Positions 9,001 through 12,579 of a stretch of DNA of 12,579 nt are shown in pieces (positions within the stretch are counted from its first letter, which is position 1; every line of letters begins with the position of its first letter). Where the stretch lies: assembly GCA_026770585.1 (NCBI GenBank), contig MU647073.1:16162-28740 (forward strand), read 5' to 3'. The stretch comes from Baffinella frigidus. Lineage: Eukaryota > Cryptophyceae > Cryptomonadales > Baffinellaceae. The notes under the pieces were generated by a model, which ran no database searches, had not been told where the DNA came from, and saw nothing but the letters and a program-made list of their open reading frames with translations. The position numbers were made by a program, and so were the translations under genes.

Positions 9001-9884
9001 GGGTCTGTACCCCCACAGGCGCCAGCTCTCTCGCGAGATAAGCGGCGCTCCACGCCAGCTCATGCAAAAAGCTAACGCCAGTGAGGCACTCACAGCCTGA
9101 GGATTGCCTACGGTAGGAGCCCCCGTCCCTACGACTTGAAAAATAAAAATGAGTTTAAAAGTCGTAGGCGGGGGGCTCCTACCACAGGCAATCGGTAGGT
9201 CGTAAGTACCTCGCTGGCGTTAGCTTTTTGCATTCGTTTGGATCGGACGACGCACGAGGTTCTCGTGGATGGGGCAGGGTGCAATCTGGAGAGGGGGGGG
9301 GGTACCGCGGCCGCTACGGAGAGGTCGAACTCAGGGGGAGGCGCGAAGGCGAGCGGCGTGCAGTACTGCCCCGCCCAGCCGAACGCCCAGAGCATGGCCC
9401 ACGCGACGACGAGCTGGAATGCCGTGACGAAGAGGGGGAAGGGGAACTGCGTCAAGATGCACTTGTTCAAGAAGGTGAGCGAGAGGGACGTGAAGAAGTA
9501 GAAGGACACCGCGAGGACGACCTTGCGCGTCTGAGCTGCTTCGCCCTCTTTCCCCCCACCATGCACCAGCCAGTTCCACGAGTTGCTCCGCACTGGAACT
9601 GGCGGGTGGTCTACTGACGGCGACCGGTGCTGGGGCCGCCCTCGTCCACCTGACAGCCGCAGCATGCCCCTGCAGGGTAAGCGCAATGCACCTCTAGCGC
9701 CTCTGGGCGACGTCCATTGAGGAATTAAAATTCCTTGGGAGTGGTCATCATCTGTCATCGCATGACTCCGCGACGCATGCCTCAGAGCGTGAGGGCCGCC
9801 CCGCGGAAGTGGGGTAACCCCGGCGATAGATGCCAGAAAGACCAATGCCACTAGTGCGCCGCGCGCCCATCCCGCCGGCGCCAT
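1..9884 (-). CDS. GDP-fucose-transporter-like nucleotide-sugar transporter, ten exons, 3' end missing
   Basis: The product is probably a multi-pass Golgi/ER membrane protein exchanging a nucleotide sugar, most likely GDP-fucose, for the nucleoside monophosphate. Exons (minus strand): about 9884-9306, 8411-8328, 7541-7473, 5608-5560, 5237-5201, 4003-3850, 3354-3314, 1733-1668, 1377-1297, 66-1. Splice phases agree at all nine junctions. Family marks in order: 'SFYFFTSLSLTFLNKCIL' (TM1), 'CLRFVDVSFYQ' then 'ILRSLVIPFNIVTSFLVLG', 'GSASELNFTWEG', 'LSSLFMALYSTFVKAILP', 'GSTWRLMHYTTIIATL', 'LSGEY', 'GFLINLAYFALIK', 'GSPLTTHIAACAKSALQTAL' (family TSPLTHNVSGTAKA) and 'LAGSAMY'. From residue 176 of the first-exon frame, about 290 residues are present, near family size. 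The terminal residues and stop lie outside the window. Substrate is inferred from similarity only. The start is uncertain. Confidence 0.82.
117..230. repeat. Short tandem repeat with CTAGCCCCTTTCTAGAAAA
   Basis: Units containing CCTAGCCCCTTTCT followed by AGAAAACGG recur about three times, interrupted by a CGCAACGCCGT insert. Inside intron 9. Confidence 0.6.
288..312 (-). pseudogene. Partial copy of transporter exon 10, 5' end
   Basis: On the minus strand ACCAG is followed by GAACACCGTGACGGCTAC, matching the first ~18 bases of exon 10 (GAACACCGTTACGGCGAG) including the splice acceptor. It then diverges. Confidence 0.55.
785..1045. repeat. Degenerate minisatellite (GGTGGTTCAAGTTCAA type)
   Basis: Two related blocks: ATGATGCAATTTCAGTTCAAG-like units around 785-875 and GGTGGTTCAAGTKCA units of about 16-18 bp around 983-1043. 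Between them is a decayed exon 9 fragment. Confidence 0.6.
893..918 (-). pseudogene. Decayed fourth copy of exon 9 donor end
   Basis: Plus strand CTCGGGGCCGGACCTGACGA aligns with CTCGGGGCCAGACCTGAAGA at the exon 9 / intron 9 boundary, with a few substitutions. It is short, so the evidence is modest. Confidence 0.45.
1058..1091 (-). pseudogene. Partial copy of transporter exon 9, 3' end
   Basis: About 33 bases match exon 9 codons for TALSVAIF plus the donor AG/GTCTGG. Homology stops abruptly at 1091. Confidence 0.65.
1158..1209 (-). pseudogene. Partial copy of transporter exon 9, 3' half
   Basis: Encodes AKSALQTALSVAIF and the donor AG/GTCTGG with near identity to exon 9. The 5' half with SPLTTH is missing. 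Confidence 0.7.
1297..1377 (-). CDS. Transporter exon 9
   Basis: G plus 26 codons plus AG: 'HGSPLTTHIAACAKSALQTA' then LSVAIF. This is the most diagnostic motif of the gene, matching TSPLTHNVSGTAKA..QTVLAV of GDP-fucose transporters. The acceptor CAAACAG follows a heptamer array; the donor is GTCTGG. Three truncated copies of its 3' end lie further downstream in intron 9. Confidence 0.9.
1378..1667 (+). repeat. Intron 8: telomere-like heptamer array from splice site to splice site
   Basis: The whole 290-bp intron consists of degenerate G-rich heptamers on the plus strand: TTTAGGG/TTGAGGG at the 1380-1450 end, TTTCGGG and TTCCGGG in the middle (1450-1640), TTTGGGG at the 1645-1660 end. In the transcript it is C-rich, starts GTCGCG and ends AAACCCTCAAACAG. 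Open frames reading GFGFRVSG-type peptides here are repeat translations. Confidence 0.85.
1668..1733 (-). CDS. Transporter exon 8
   Basis: G plus 21 codons plus AA: 'LMSGAAVFGFLINLAYFALI'(K). It matches the family segment MTLGGLFGFAIGYV..LQIK. It is the most 3' of four copies and the only one complete to the LIK end. Telomere-like arrays touch it on both sides: the acceptor is AAACGCAG and the donor GTCGCG. Confidence 0.85.
1738..1818 (+). repeat. Telomere-like array (TTTGGGG) abutting exon 8 acceptor
   Basis: Four or more TTTGGGG units followed by degenerate TTTCGGG/TTGAGG units. It forms the pyrimidine-rich end of intron 7 in the transcript. Confidence 0.8.
1944..1986 (-). pseudogene. Partial copy of transporter exon 8
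   Basis: Retains the acceptor CGCAG and reads KLMSGAAVFGLLTNI before losing similarity; the YFALIK end is absent. It could act as a cryptic acceptor. Confidence 0.7.
2225..2249 (-). pseudogene. Short copy of transporter exon 8
   Basis: About 25 bases match the LMSGAAVF codons; the sequence on both sides diverges and the acceptor is not preserved. Confidence 0.6.
2379..2426 (-). pseudogene. Partial copy of transporter exon 8
   Basis: Reads TLMSGAAVFGFLTNLAA after an AAAG acceptor-like end, then runs into the foldback. It directly abuts a telomere-like array, as the intact exon does. Confidence 0.7.
2428..2780 (+). repeat. Telomere-like array, TTTGGGG/TGTGGGG dominated
   Basis: About 50 heptamer-like units: TTTGGGG, TGTGGGG, TTTAGAG and GTGTGTGGTTTGTGG variants, returning to TTTAGGG near 2755-2778. 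Open frames here (GVWGLGFG type) are repeat translations. Confidence 0.85.
2906..2946 (-). pseudogene. Copy of transporter exon 7
   Basis: Reads VLSGEYAQAVVSPN after an AAACAG acceptor; the GG/GTAGGG donor is lost, so it cannot join exon 8 in phase. Confidence 0.7.
3121..3161 (-). pseudogene. Copy of transporter exon 7
   Basis: Reads VLSGEYAQAVVSPN and then a stop; the acceptor AAACAG is kept and the donor lost. Confidence 0.7.
3314..3354 (-). CDS. Transporter exon 7 (41 bp)
   Basis: Thirteen codons plus GG: 'VLSGEYVQAVVSI'(G). It corresponds to the LLLGE..AL loop following the SPLV helix. The acceptor is AACCAG after a telomere-like array; the donor is GTAGGG. It is the only one of four copies that keeps the donor and a phase compatible with exon 8. 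Confidence 0.8.
3358..3690 (+). repeat. Telomere-like array, TTTAGGG then TGTAGGG, abutting exon 7 acceptor
   Basis: Begins at the exon 7 acceptor with TTCAGGGTTTGGGG and TTTACGG units, then TTTAGGG/TTCAGGG and from about 3530 many TGTAGGG/TGTGGGG units. It fills most of intron 6 (3355-3849). Confidence 0.85.
3700..3729 (-). pseudogene. Internal fragment of transporter exon 6
   Basis: About 28 bases reading RLMHYTPIIS on the minus strand match the WRLMHYTTIIA part of exon 6. It is embedded between two arrays inside intron 6. Confidence 0.65.
3735..3842 (+). repeat. TGTATGG heptamer array
   Basis: About 13 units of TGTATGG ending in TGTAGGG, reaching within a few bases of the exon 6 donor. 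It is still a 7-nt period but a variant not seen in the other arrays. The minus-strand frame reading TPYTIHH repeats is spurious. Confidence 0.85.
3850..4003 (-). CDS. Transporter exon 6
   Basis: One base plus 51 codons, the longest internal exon. It reads 'WEGFASGCLSSLFMALYS', 'TFVKAILPSVGGSTWRLMHY', 'TTIIATLIVSPLV'. It matches the SLC35C1 stretch GVLASL.V.LN.IYT..VLP.VDGS.WRL..YNN and covers two membrane helices. The acceptor is TTTTCAG; the donor GTTTGA abuts a heptamer array. Partial copies of its 5' end lie upstream in intron 5. Confidence 0.9.
4111..4163 (-). pseudogene. Partial copy of transporter exon 6, 5' third
   Basis: Acceptor AACAG, then reads WGGFESGRLSSLFVALY followed at once by a stop. 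Homology to exon 6 ends there. Confidence 0.75.
4196..4269. repeat. 37-bp direct tandem repeat, two copies
   Basis: GGGATCCAGATCAGGATACC plus CGGAAGGGCCCGCCTC(A/G) occurs at 4196 and 4233, nearly identical. A weak third relative (TCCACATCAGGGTG) precedes it. Confidence 0.8.
4387..4408 (-). pseudogene. Short copy of exon 6 acceptor end
   Basis: ACCAG followed by GTGGGAGGGCTTCGCATCAT, matching the first bases of exon 6 (WEGFAS). A weaker relative with GTGGGAGAGTTTCTC occurs at 4504-4518. Confidence 0.55.
4548..4680 (+). repeat. Inverted copy of the exon 7 / foldback unit
   Basis: Reads on the plus strand as the reverse complement of about 3214-3345: exon 7 sequence (YAQAVVSIG) up to 4590, then CGTTTGTGGGGGTG, GATTTAATTAGGATTCAT and ATTTCTCCTATGAATC. 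It is the only exon copy found in opposite orientation. Confidence 0.7.
4874..4999. mobile_element. Foldback (MITE-like) element with CCG flanks
   Basis: Two 50-bp arms (4874-4923, 4950-4999) are complementary at about 45 positions, ends ACTAAAAATGGGGTAGT, around a 26-base loop. CCG flanks both ends (4871-4873, 5000-5002), a possible 3-bp target duplication. No coding capacity. Confidence 0.75.
5201..5237 (-). CDS. Transporter exon 5 (37 bp micro-exon)
   Basis: Two bases, eleven codons and two bases: (G)'FTLGSASELNF'(T). This matches the loop G..LGS.GE.NFS before TM6 of the family. The acceptor is GACGCAG. The donor GTGAGA is the most canonical in the gene. The trailing AC plus the first G of exon 6 make a Thr codon, giving NFTWEGFASG. 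Confidence 0.75.
5250..5475 (+). repeat. Telomere-like array in intron 4
   Basis: TTTAGGG and TTTGGGG units (5250-5345) followed by TGTAGGG units to 5475, starting 12 bases from the exon 5 acceptor. Intron 4 spans 5238-5559; its remaining ~85 bases show nothing recognisable. Confidence 0.85.
5560..5608 (-). CDS. Transporter exon 4 (short, tentative)
   Basis: Sixteen codons plus one base: 'CTCHSGLMPLAGFFFI'. The acceptor is CGAGTAG (the TAG would be an in-frame stop if read through) and the donor is GTGCGTG. Phase 0 in and phase 1 out fit exons 3 and 5. The TC....LAGFFF pattern resembles the family TCGIIIGGFWLG segment, though about six residues are shorter than in animal proteins. The placement rests on phase and a short match, so it is the least certain internal exon. 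Confidence 0.6.
6318..6417. repeat. Perfect 50-bp tandem duplication
   Basis: Copies at 6318-6367 and 6368-6417, from ATTTTCTGCCTCTGTC to TTGGTGAGCCTC, are identical, suggesting a recent event. Confidence 0.9.
6487..6528. repeat. Hairpin with 18-bp arms
   Basis: Arms TTGGTCACGTATCAGACA (6487-6504) and the complement of TTGGTCACGTATCTGACA (6511-6528) around TATTAC; one mismatch. The TTGGTCACGTA end recurs at 5688 and 8218. Confidence 0.8.
7225..7255 (-). pseudogene. Possible copy of exon 3 donor end
   Basis: Minus strand CTCTGCCGCAGATCAACCC resembles exon 3's end CTTCTGCCGCAG/GTCAACCC, with the donor GT changed to AT. The match is short. Confidence 0.4.
7473..7541 (-). CDS. Transporter exon 3
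   Basis: 23 codons, phase 0 at both ends: 'ILRSLVIPFNIVTSFLVLG' then LLPQ. Joined to exon 2 it gives SFYQ-ILRSL, matching the family VSFYQVARSLTIPFNV region. The acceptor is GTGCGCAG and the donor a weak GTCAAC. Confidence 0.85.
7825..7914 (-). pseudogene. Degenerate copy of transporter exon 2
   Basis: Reads LVLYVRMLLMPNYCLRFVDV then SFCQ with donor GTGTCC. The 5' end is replaced by a TTGATCAACC segment that shifts frame by one base and lacks the intact acceptor. Confidence 0.75.
8074..8162 (-). pseudogene. Degenerate copy of transporter exon 2
   Basis: Reads LVLYVRMLSMTNFCLRFVDV then SFYQ with donor GTGCCC; same altered 5' end as the first copy, so the two share an ancestor after splitting from the intact exon. 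Confidence 0.75.
8328..8411 (-). CDS. Transporter exon 2
   Basis: 28 codons, phase 0 at both ends, reading 'VLPVTVLYVGMLSMTNY' followed by 'CLRFVDVSFYQ'. This matches the SLC35C1-type segment LPLS.VFVGM...NN.CLKYV.V.FY. The acceptor is AACCAG and the donor GTGCCT. It is the best preserved of three copies; the other two, at lower coordinates, carry a one-base insertion near their 5' end and altered residues. Confidence 0.85.
8415..8750 (+). repeat. Telomere-like arrays, TGTAGGG and TTTAGGG
   Basis: TTGAGGG/TTTAGGG/TTTGGGG units next to the exon 2 acceptor, then about ten TGTAGGG units (8477-8547), a 60-base non-repetitive gap, then more than ten perfect TTTAGGG units (8616-8690) fading into variants. 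The latter is the purest plant-type telomeric tract in the window. Confidence 0.9.
9062..9233. mobile_element. Foldback (MITE-like) element in intron 1
   Basis: Arms of about 75 bp, ends ATGCAAAAAGCTAACGCCAG and its complement, separated by an AT-rich loop (GAAAAATAAAAATGAG). The arms contain GATTGCCTACGGTAGGAGCC versus the slightly diverged partner. No clear target duplication or coding capacity. It would fold strongly in the pre-mRNA. Confidence 0.8.
9306..9884 (-). CDS. Transporter exon 1: N-terminus and first membrane helices
   Basis: The frame is open from an ATG at 10055; a second ATG at 9884 precedes a hydrophobic stretch ('ALVALVFLASIAG') that could be a signal anchor. The next ~95 residues are rich in R, G, P and S and unlike the family. 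Recognisable transporter sequence begins near 9535 with 'TRKVVLAVSFYFF' and continues through 'TQFPFPLFVTAFQLVVAWAM' and 'PEFDLSVAAA'. I end the exon at 9306, before GTACCC, because phase 0 there joins to exon 2 and gives the family pattern FDL...VLP. An unrecognised intron may lie inside the N-terminal part; a candidate acceptor is CAG at 9652-9650, with the exon then starting at 9649. Confidence 0.7.
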
Positions 9885-10254
9885 TTCCGGAGCGCAGCAC
9901 CCGCCCCCCTGTTGCGTCTCTGGAAGATCCGATCGTGCGGGTTCCTCCACGCCTGGCAGCCAGCGGCAGGACCGTTGTCCGGAGTTCCCAACGCCCCCTG
10001 GAGGAAACCGCGGTTTCACGAGCTCTGGGCGCGCGATTGGATCAGGCAACTCCAAACGATTGGAGAGAATCCGATGCGCCCGCCCGACCAGACGAAAGAC
10101 CAGAGGCCGGATCCGAAAGTTGTGGGACCCGAAAAGTTAACGGGGTTGACTTATGAGACGCCCCACAGGAAATCAACTTAACAAAACCCAAAGCACGTGC
10201 TTTTCGCTCGGGACCCGAGCTTGCCATCGCCTTTCAAGAGGGCTGTAGGTGAAG
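9885..10254. promoter_or_regulatory. Divergent promoter region between transporter and NOP10
   Basis: About 370 bp (200 bp if the transporter starts at 10055) separates two divergently oriented starts, so a shared promoter is likely. No TATA box was seen. Two palindromes sit 35-65 bp upstream of the NOP10 ATG: AAGCACGTGCTT (10191-10202, a perfect 12-mer with a CACGTG G-box/E-box core) and GCTCGGG-A-CCCGAGC (10206-10220). Their regulatory role is inferred. Confidence 0.45.
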
Positions 10255-10727
10255 ATGCATCTCTACTATCACGTTGGGGAGGACGGCAAGCGTGTGTACA
10301 CTCTCAAGAAGAAGGACCCGGAGGGCAAGCCCACCATGTCCGCGCACCCTGGTGACTTTCCTACCCAACAATCCCCCCAACAATCCCGTTGGCGCACCCC
10401 CGCACGACACCCCCGGCTGCCAGCCGCGGAGGGGCTTGTCCGCGGGACTTGCTGGCGCGCACTCCGCGCCTGACCGCGGGACTCGCTGGCGGGTAGCGCG
10501 TCTTGTGGGGCAGTGCGGTTTGCTGATGTAATCTTGGGCCCGAGCACCAGTCTGGCCGAGTGGGGATCCCGCAGGTGCCTTGCACAGAGCCAGCGAATCT
10601 GGAGGTCTGACGGGTGTTGCCCCCCGCAGCTCGCTTCTCGCCGGACGACAAGTTCTCGCAGCAGCGGTACACGCTCAAGAAGCGCTACAACCTCCTGCCG
10701 ACGCAGCGTGAGGAGTACGCATTGTAA
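10255..10727 (+). CDS. NOP10: H/ACA ribonucleoprotein subunit NOP10, two exons
   Basis: NOP10 is a core protein of H/ACA snoRNPs. It binds dyskerin/Cbf5 in the nucleolus and Cajal bodies and supports rRNA/snRNA pseudouridylation and, in many eukaryotes, telomerase RNA stability. Exon 1 (10255-10351) reads MHLYY...'GKRVYTLKK'...SAHP. Exon 2 (10630-10727) reads '[19 protein letters not shown]'...EEYAL and stops at TAA. The intron is phase 1, 278 bp, donor CCTG/GTGACT, acceptor CCCCCGCAG, with a CTGAC branch-like motif near 10607. Splicing recreates Ala in SAHPARFSPDD, the most conserved stretch of the family. The product is 64 residues, equal to human NOP10. ATG 10255 is preferred because MHL is the usual N-terminus. 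Confidence 0.95.
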
Positions 10728-10995
10728 ACAGGCGCCTCTCGCTCGTCTCGGACACCGCTCATGGAGGAAGCAGCCGACCCTCCAGGAGGCACTTGAGCGC
10801 GCGCGTGCCGCTGTTTTTTGGTGCGTGGAGTAGCCGTGCGGGGAAATCCCGCAGCCTCCTCTGCGCTCTGATCGCCAGCAGCTGCGCTCGAACAGGAATA
10901 AAATGTACATTACCTGAACACATATCGCGTGGTTGCGCTGGCGCACAAGTATGCCGCTCGCGTGGTTTTGGCGCTTCACTTCGGAGCGCCGTGTA
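10728..10995. other. Downstream region of NOP10
   Basis: 3' UTR and intergenic sequence. Apart from the AATAAA at 10897, nothing recognisable. Open frames on either strand lack family resemblance. Confidence 0.5.
10897..10902 (+). terminator. Candidate polyadenylation signal for NOP10
   Basis: AATAAA lies 170 bp after the NOP10 stop. A green-algal type TGTAA also occurs right at the stop codon (GTAA with a preceding T, 10723-10727). Which one is used cannot be told from sequence. Confidence 0.35.
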
Positions 10996-11050
10996 CAGGG
11001 GTTACTCGCGAATACGGACACGCATCGCCCTAGGGTCCTACCGTAGGGCT
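10996..11050 (+). mobile_element. Broken left end of the TA-flanked MITE family
   Basis: TA then CAGGGGTTACTCGCGAATAC resembles the family terminus CAGGGGTACCTCGCTCATAA, followed by family-like CCCTAGGGTCCTACCGTAGG. The right terminus was not found. Confidence 0.55.
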
Positions 11051-11092
11051 TCTCCTGCGGCCCGCACCTCTCACCAGCCCAAACCCATTCTC

Positions 11093-11201
11093 CCTATCCC
11101 TTAAGTGGCCAGCCGGTCAAATTTGACCGGCAAGAGGTCGCAGGCAGGTCCTAGGACCCTACGGAAGGCTGTATGAGCCTACTGTCCACTTAAGGGATAG
11201 G
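11093..11201. mobile_element. 109-bp foldback element with internal 20-bp palindrome
   Basis: Terminal inverted repeats CCTATCCCTTAAGTGG (11093-11108) and its exact complement (11186-11201). Inside is the perfect palindrome GCCGGTCAAATTTGACCGGC (11112-11131). The target duplication is unclear. Confidence 0.7.
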
Positions 11202-11294
11202 TCCCTCAACCTTGAATTCGGCGGAAATATCAAGAAAACGCCGCACTGTACCTGCGAGATCCGTACATGACAGCACCTCCGCACCCCGCGGTGA

Positions 11295-11415
11295 CAGGGG
11301 TACCTCGCTCATAAGAAAGCGTCCCCCCCTGAGGACCACCGCAGGGCCCTAGCTGGGCATAGGCCTACTGTAGGGTCCTGTGGGGGGGCGGTTTCTTGTG
11401 AGCGAGGTACCCCTG
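11295..11415. mobile_element. Stowaway-like MITE, copy 1
   Basis: Ends CAGGGGTACCTCGCTCATAA and the near-complement CTTGTGAGCGAGGTACCCCT-G, G/C-run stems and CCTACTGTAGG in the middle. Flanks are GA and TG, so the TA duplication has decayed here. Confidence 0.8.
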
Positions 11416-11509
11416 TGGCGCTGGCGCCTGCACTGGCGCTTGTAAGACAAGCTACGCACCAGTGTCTACGTACCAGAGTCAAGACACAAGAGTCTTGCAA
11501 GACAAGCTA
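11416..11509. repeat. Short direct repeats between MITE copies
   Basis: AAGACAAGCTACG occurs at about 11443 and 11499, with CTGGCGCCTGCACTGGCGC and AAGACACAAGAGTCTTG close by. Confidence 0.55.
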
Positions 11510-11638
11510 CGGGCGTACCTCGCTCATAAGAAACTACCTCCCCCTAGCTAGGACCGCACACCTCCCCCTAGGACCCTACACTAGGCTCCTACGGTGGTCC
11601 TGGGGGGGGGGCGGTTTCTTGTGAGCGAGGTACCCCTG
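11510..11638. mobile_element. Stowaway-like MITE, copy 2
   Basis: Same family; left end mutated to CGGGCGTACCTCGCTCATAA, right end intact. Flanked by TA at 11508-11509 and 11639-11640. Confidence 0.8.
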
Positions 11639-11809
11639 TACGCGCCAGCGAGAGTCTCGCGTCCAGCCCCCTCCACACGCCTGGCAGCTGCGTTTTCGTG
11701 CGTGTTTCAATAAAGTGGGTTTCTCTCTCTGCCGTGTGTGGGGCGCCAGCGGAATGGAAGGGAGGCAATGAATCTGAGAGATCCACTCAGCACCAAATGG
11801 ACCACACTA
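11639..11809. other. Spacer between MITE copies
   Basis: No gene. An AATAAA (11709-11714) followed by a TTTCTCTCTC tract could be a poly(A) signal, but no upstream coding exon was recognised. Confidence 0.35.
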
Positions 11810-11926
11810 CAGTGGCACCTCGCTGATAAGAAACCGCGCCCCCCTAGGACCCTACAGTAGGACCATGCCCAGAGCCCCATGGTGGTCCCAGGGGGGGAGC
11901 AGTTTCTTATGAGTGAGGTACCCCTG
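11810..11926. mobile_element. Stowaway-like MITE, copy 3
   Basis: Ends CAGTGGCACCTCGCTGATAA and the complement of the consensus; TA at 11808-11809 and 11927-11928. Confidence 0.8.
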
Positions 11927-12160
11927 TAGCCCATTCTTTCTTCATTTCCGCCTTTTACTCCGCAGTCCCACACTCAACGCTAAACGCAACCAAACATGCT
12001 GAGCGCGCACTCACCGCGCACGCCCCAAACTTCTTCTTCTTCTTTATTACTCTCAAGCCTAGAGATGAGTGATCCAAAAATCTATGCGCCTCACGACGAG
12101 ACCGCACGCCCCCAACCCTCCACACCCGCACACTCCGCCAGCCCAACCCCTGCGGGTCCT

Positions 12161-12222
12161 GTATCTAGCTAGGCGCTAACGGCACCTAAAGACGCGTGCC
12201 GTTGGAGCCTACATGTAGATAC
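12161..12222. repeat. Imperfect foldback
   Basis: GTATCTA...GGCGCTAACGGCA pairs imperfectly with TGCCGTTGGAGCC...TAGATAC. The surrounding stretch 11929-12372 shows nothing else recognisable. Confidence 0.5.
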
Positions 12223-12374
12223 CCACACACCCCGCCCACCCAGCACGGGCGCGTTCTCTCGCCCTCGTTACAACCGCTACCGACACGCCAGGAACCCGCC
12301 TCGCTAGGAGTTGCTGCCGATAACGTCCACGGACGATCGCCTCGGGACTGCGAGGCGGGCCCATCCTTGCACTA

Positions 12375-12491
12375 CAGGGGTACCTCGCTCATAAGAAACC
12401 GCCCCCCCCCTAGGACCACCATAGGGGCCTAGGCATGGTCCTACTGTAGGGTCCTAGGGGGGGGCGGTTTCTTATGAGCGAGGTACCCCTG
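12375..12491. mobile_element. Stowaway-like MITE, copy 4 (best preserved)
   Basis: 117 bp with ends CAGGGGTACCTCGCTCATAA and exact complement, stems of C and G runs, centre GTCCTACTGTAGGGTCCTAG. TA at 12373-12374 and 12492-12493. Confidence 0.9.
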
Positions 12492-12546
12492 TACATGTAC
12501 CTAAATCAGCGCTGAGAGCGAATCGTTGCGGGGACTCTCCCCTCTC

Positions 12547-12547
<1 letters not shown>

Positions 12548-12579
<32 letters not shown>
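12548..12579. repeat. Homopolymer C run at window end
   Basis: 32 consecutive C to the last base. It may be real low-complexity sequence or a read/contig-end artefact. Confidence 0.7.

Larger units (their letters stand above)
8412..9305 (-). other. Intron 1 (894 bp)
   Basis: Telomere-like arrays fill the acceptor side (8415-8750), an unannotatable stretch follows (8750-9061), then a foldback element (9062-9233) and a poly-G run (9292-9302) at the donor. A 107-codon minus-strand frame in 8744-9067 has no family resemblance. Confidence 0.65.

Noticed and set aside
8744-9067. 107-codon minus-strand frame as an extra transporter exon
   Set aside because: No match to any family segment, and exon 1 joins exon 2 in phase without it.
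9228-9617. 129-codon plus-strand open frame
   Set aside because: Antisense to transporter exon 1, highly charged low-complexity product, no recognisable domain.
10269-11021. 250-codon minus-strand open frame
   Set aside because: It is antisense to NOP10 exons and intron, has no family resemblance, and arises from GC-rich sequence lacking stops; the plus-strand NOP10 call is far stronger.
11295-12491. Several short frames reading YRGTSLIRN or FLMSEVPL
   Set aside because: These peptides are translations of MITE termini, not genes.

Overview
This window looks like nuclear DNA from a eukaryotic alga, most likely a green alga of the prasinophyte/chlorophyte kind, although a haptophyte or cryptophyte cannot be excluded. 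The grounds are spliceosomal introns, GC-rich short exons, plant/algal-type telomeric heptamers (TTTAGGG and variants) and many small palindromic elements. Nothing prokaryotic was seen: no operons, ribosome binding sites or rho-independent terminators.

Two genes can be supported, in head-to-head orientation. On the minus strand, from about 9.9 kb down past position 1, lies a ten-exon gene for a nucleotide-sugar transporter of the TPT/SLC35 superfamily. It most resembles the GDP-fucose transporter (SLC35C1) branch. No single reading frame shows it, because after exon 1 the exons are only 37 to 154 bp. They were recognised one by one from family motifs. Every junction has GT...AG ends and matching phase: 0,0,0,1,2,0,2,2,2 for introns 1 to 9. 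The last exon runs off the left edge. On the plus strand at 10255-10727 is a complete two-exon gene for NOP10, the small H/ACA snoRNP subunit, with 64 codons. About 0.2-0.37 kb between the two genes is probably a shared promoter region.

The transporter introns are the remarkable part. Five of nine 3' splice sites (introns 1, 4, 6, 7, 8) directly follow arrays of telomere-like heptamers. All arrays are oriented so that the transcript carries the C-rich strand (CCCTAAA-type), which supplies a pyrimidine tract and CTAAAC/CTCAAC branch-like motifs. Intron 8 is nothing but such an array. The introns also hold partial copies of the neighbouring exons: exon 2 three times in all, exon 3 probably twice, exon 6 about five, exon 7 four (one inverted), exon 8 four, exon 9 four, exon 10 two.

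The right end (10.7-12.6 kb) has no recognisable gene. It is filled with short foldback (MITE-like) elements, including four complete and one broken copy of a TA-flanked, Tc1/mariner/Stowaway-like family. The window ends in a run of C that may be an assembly edge.
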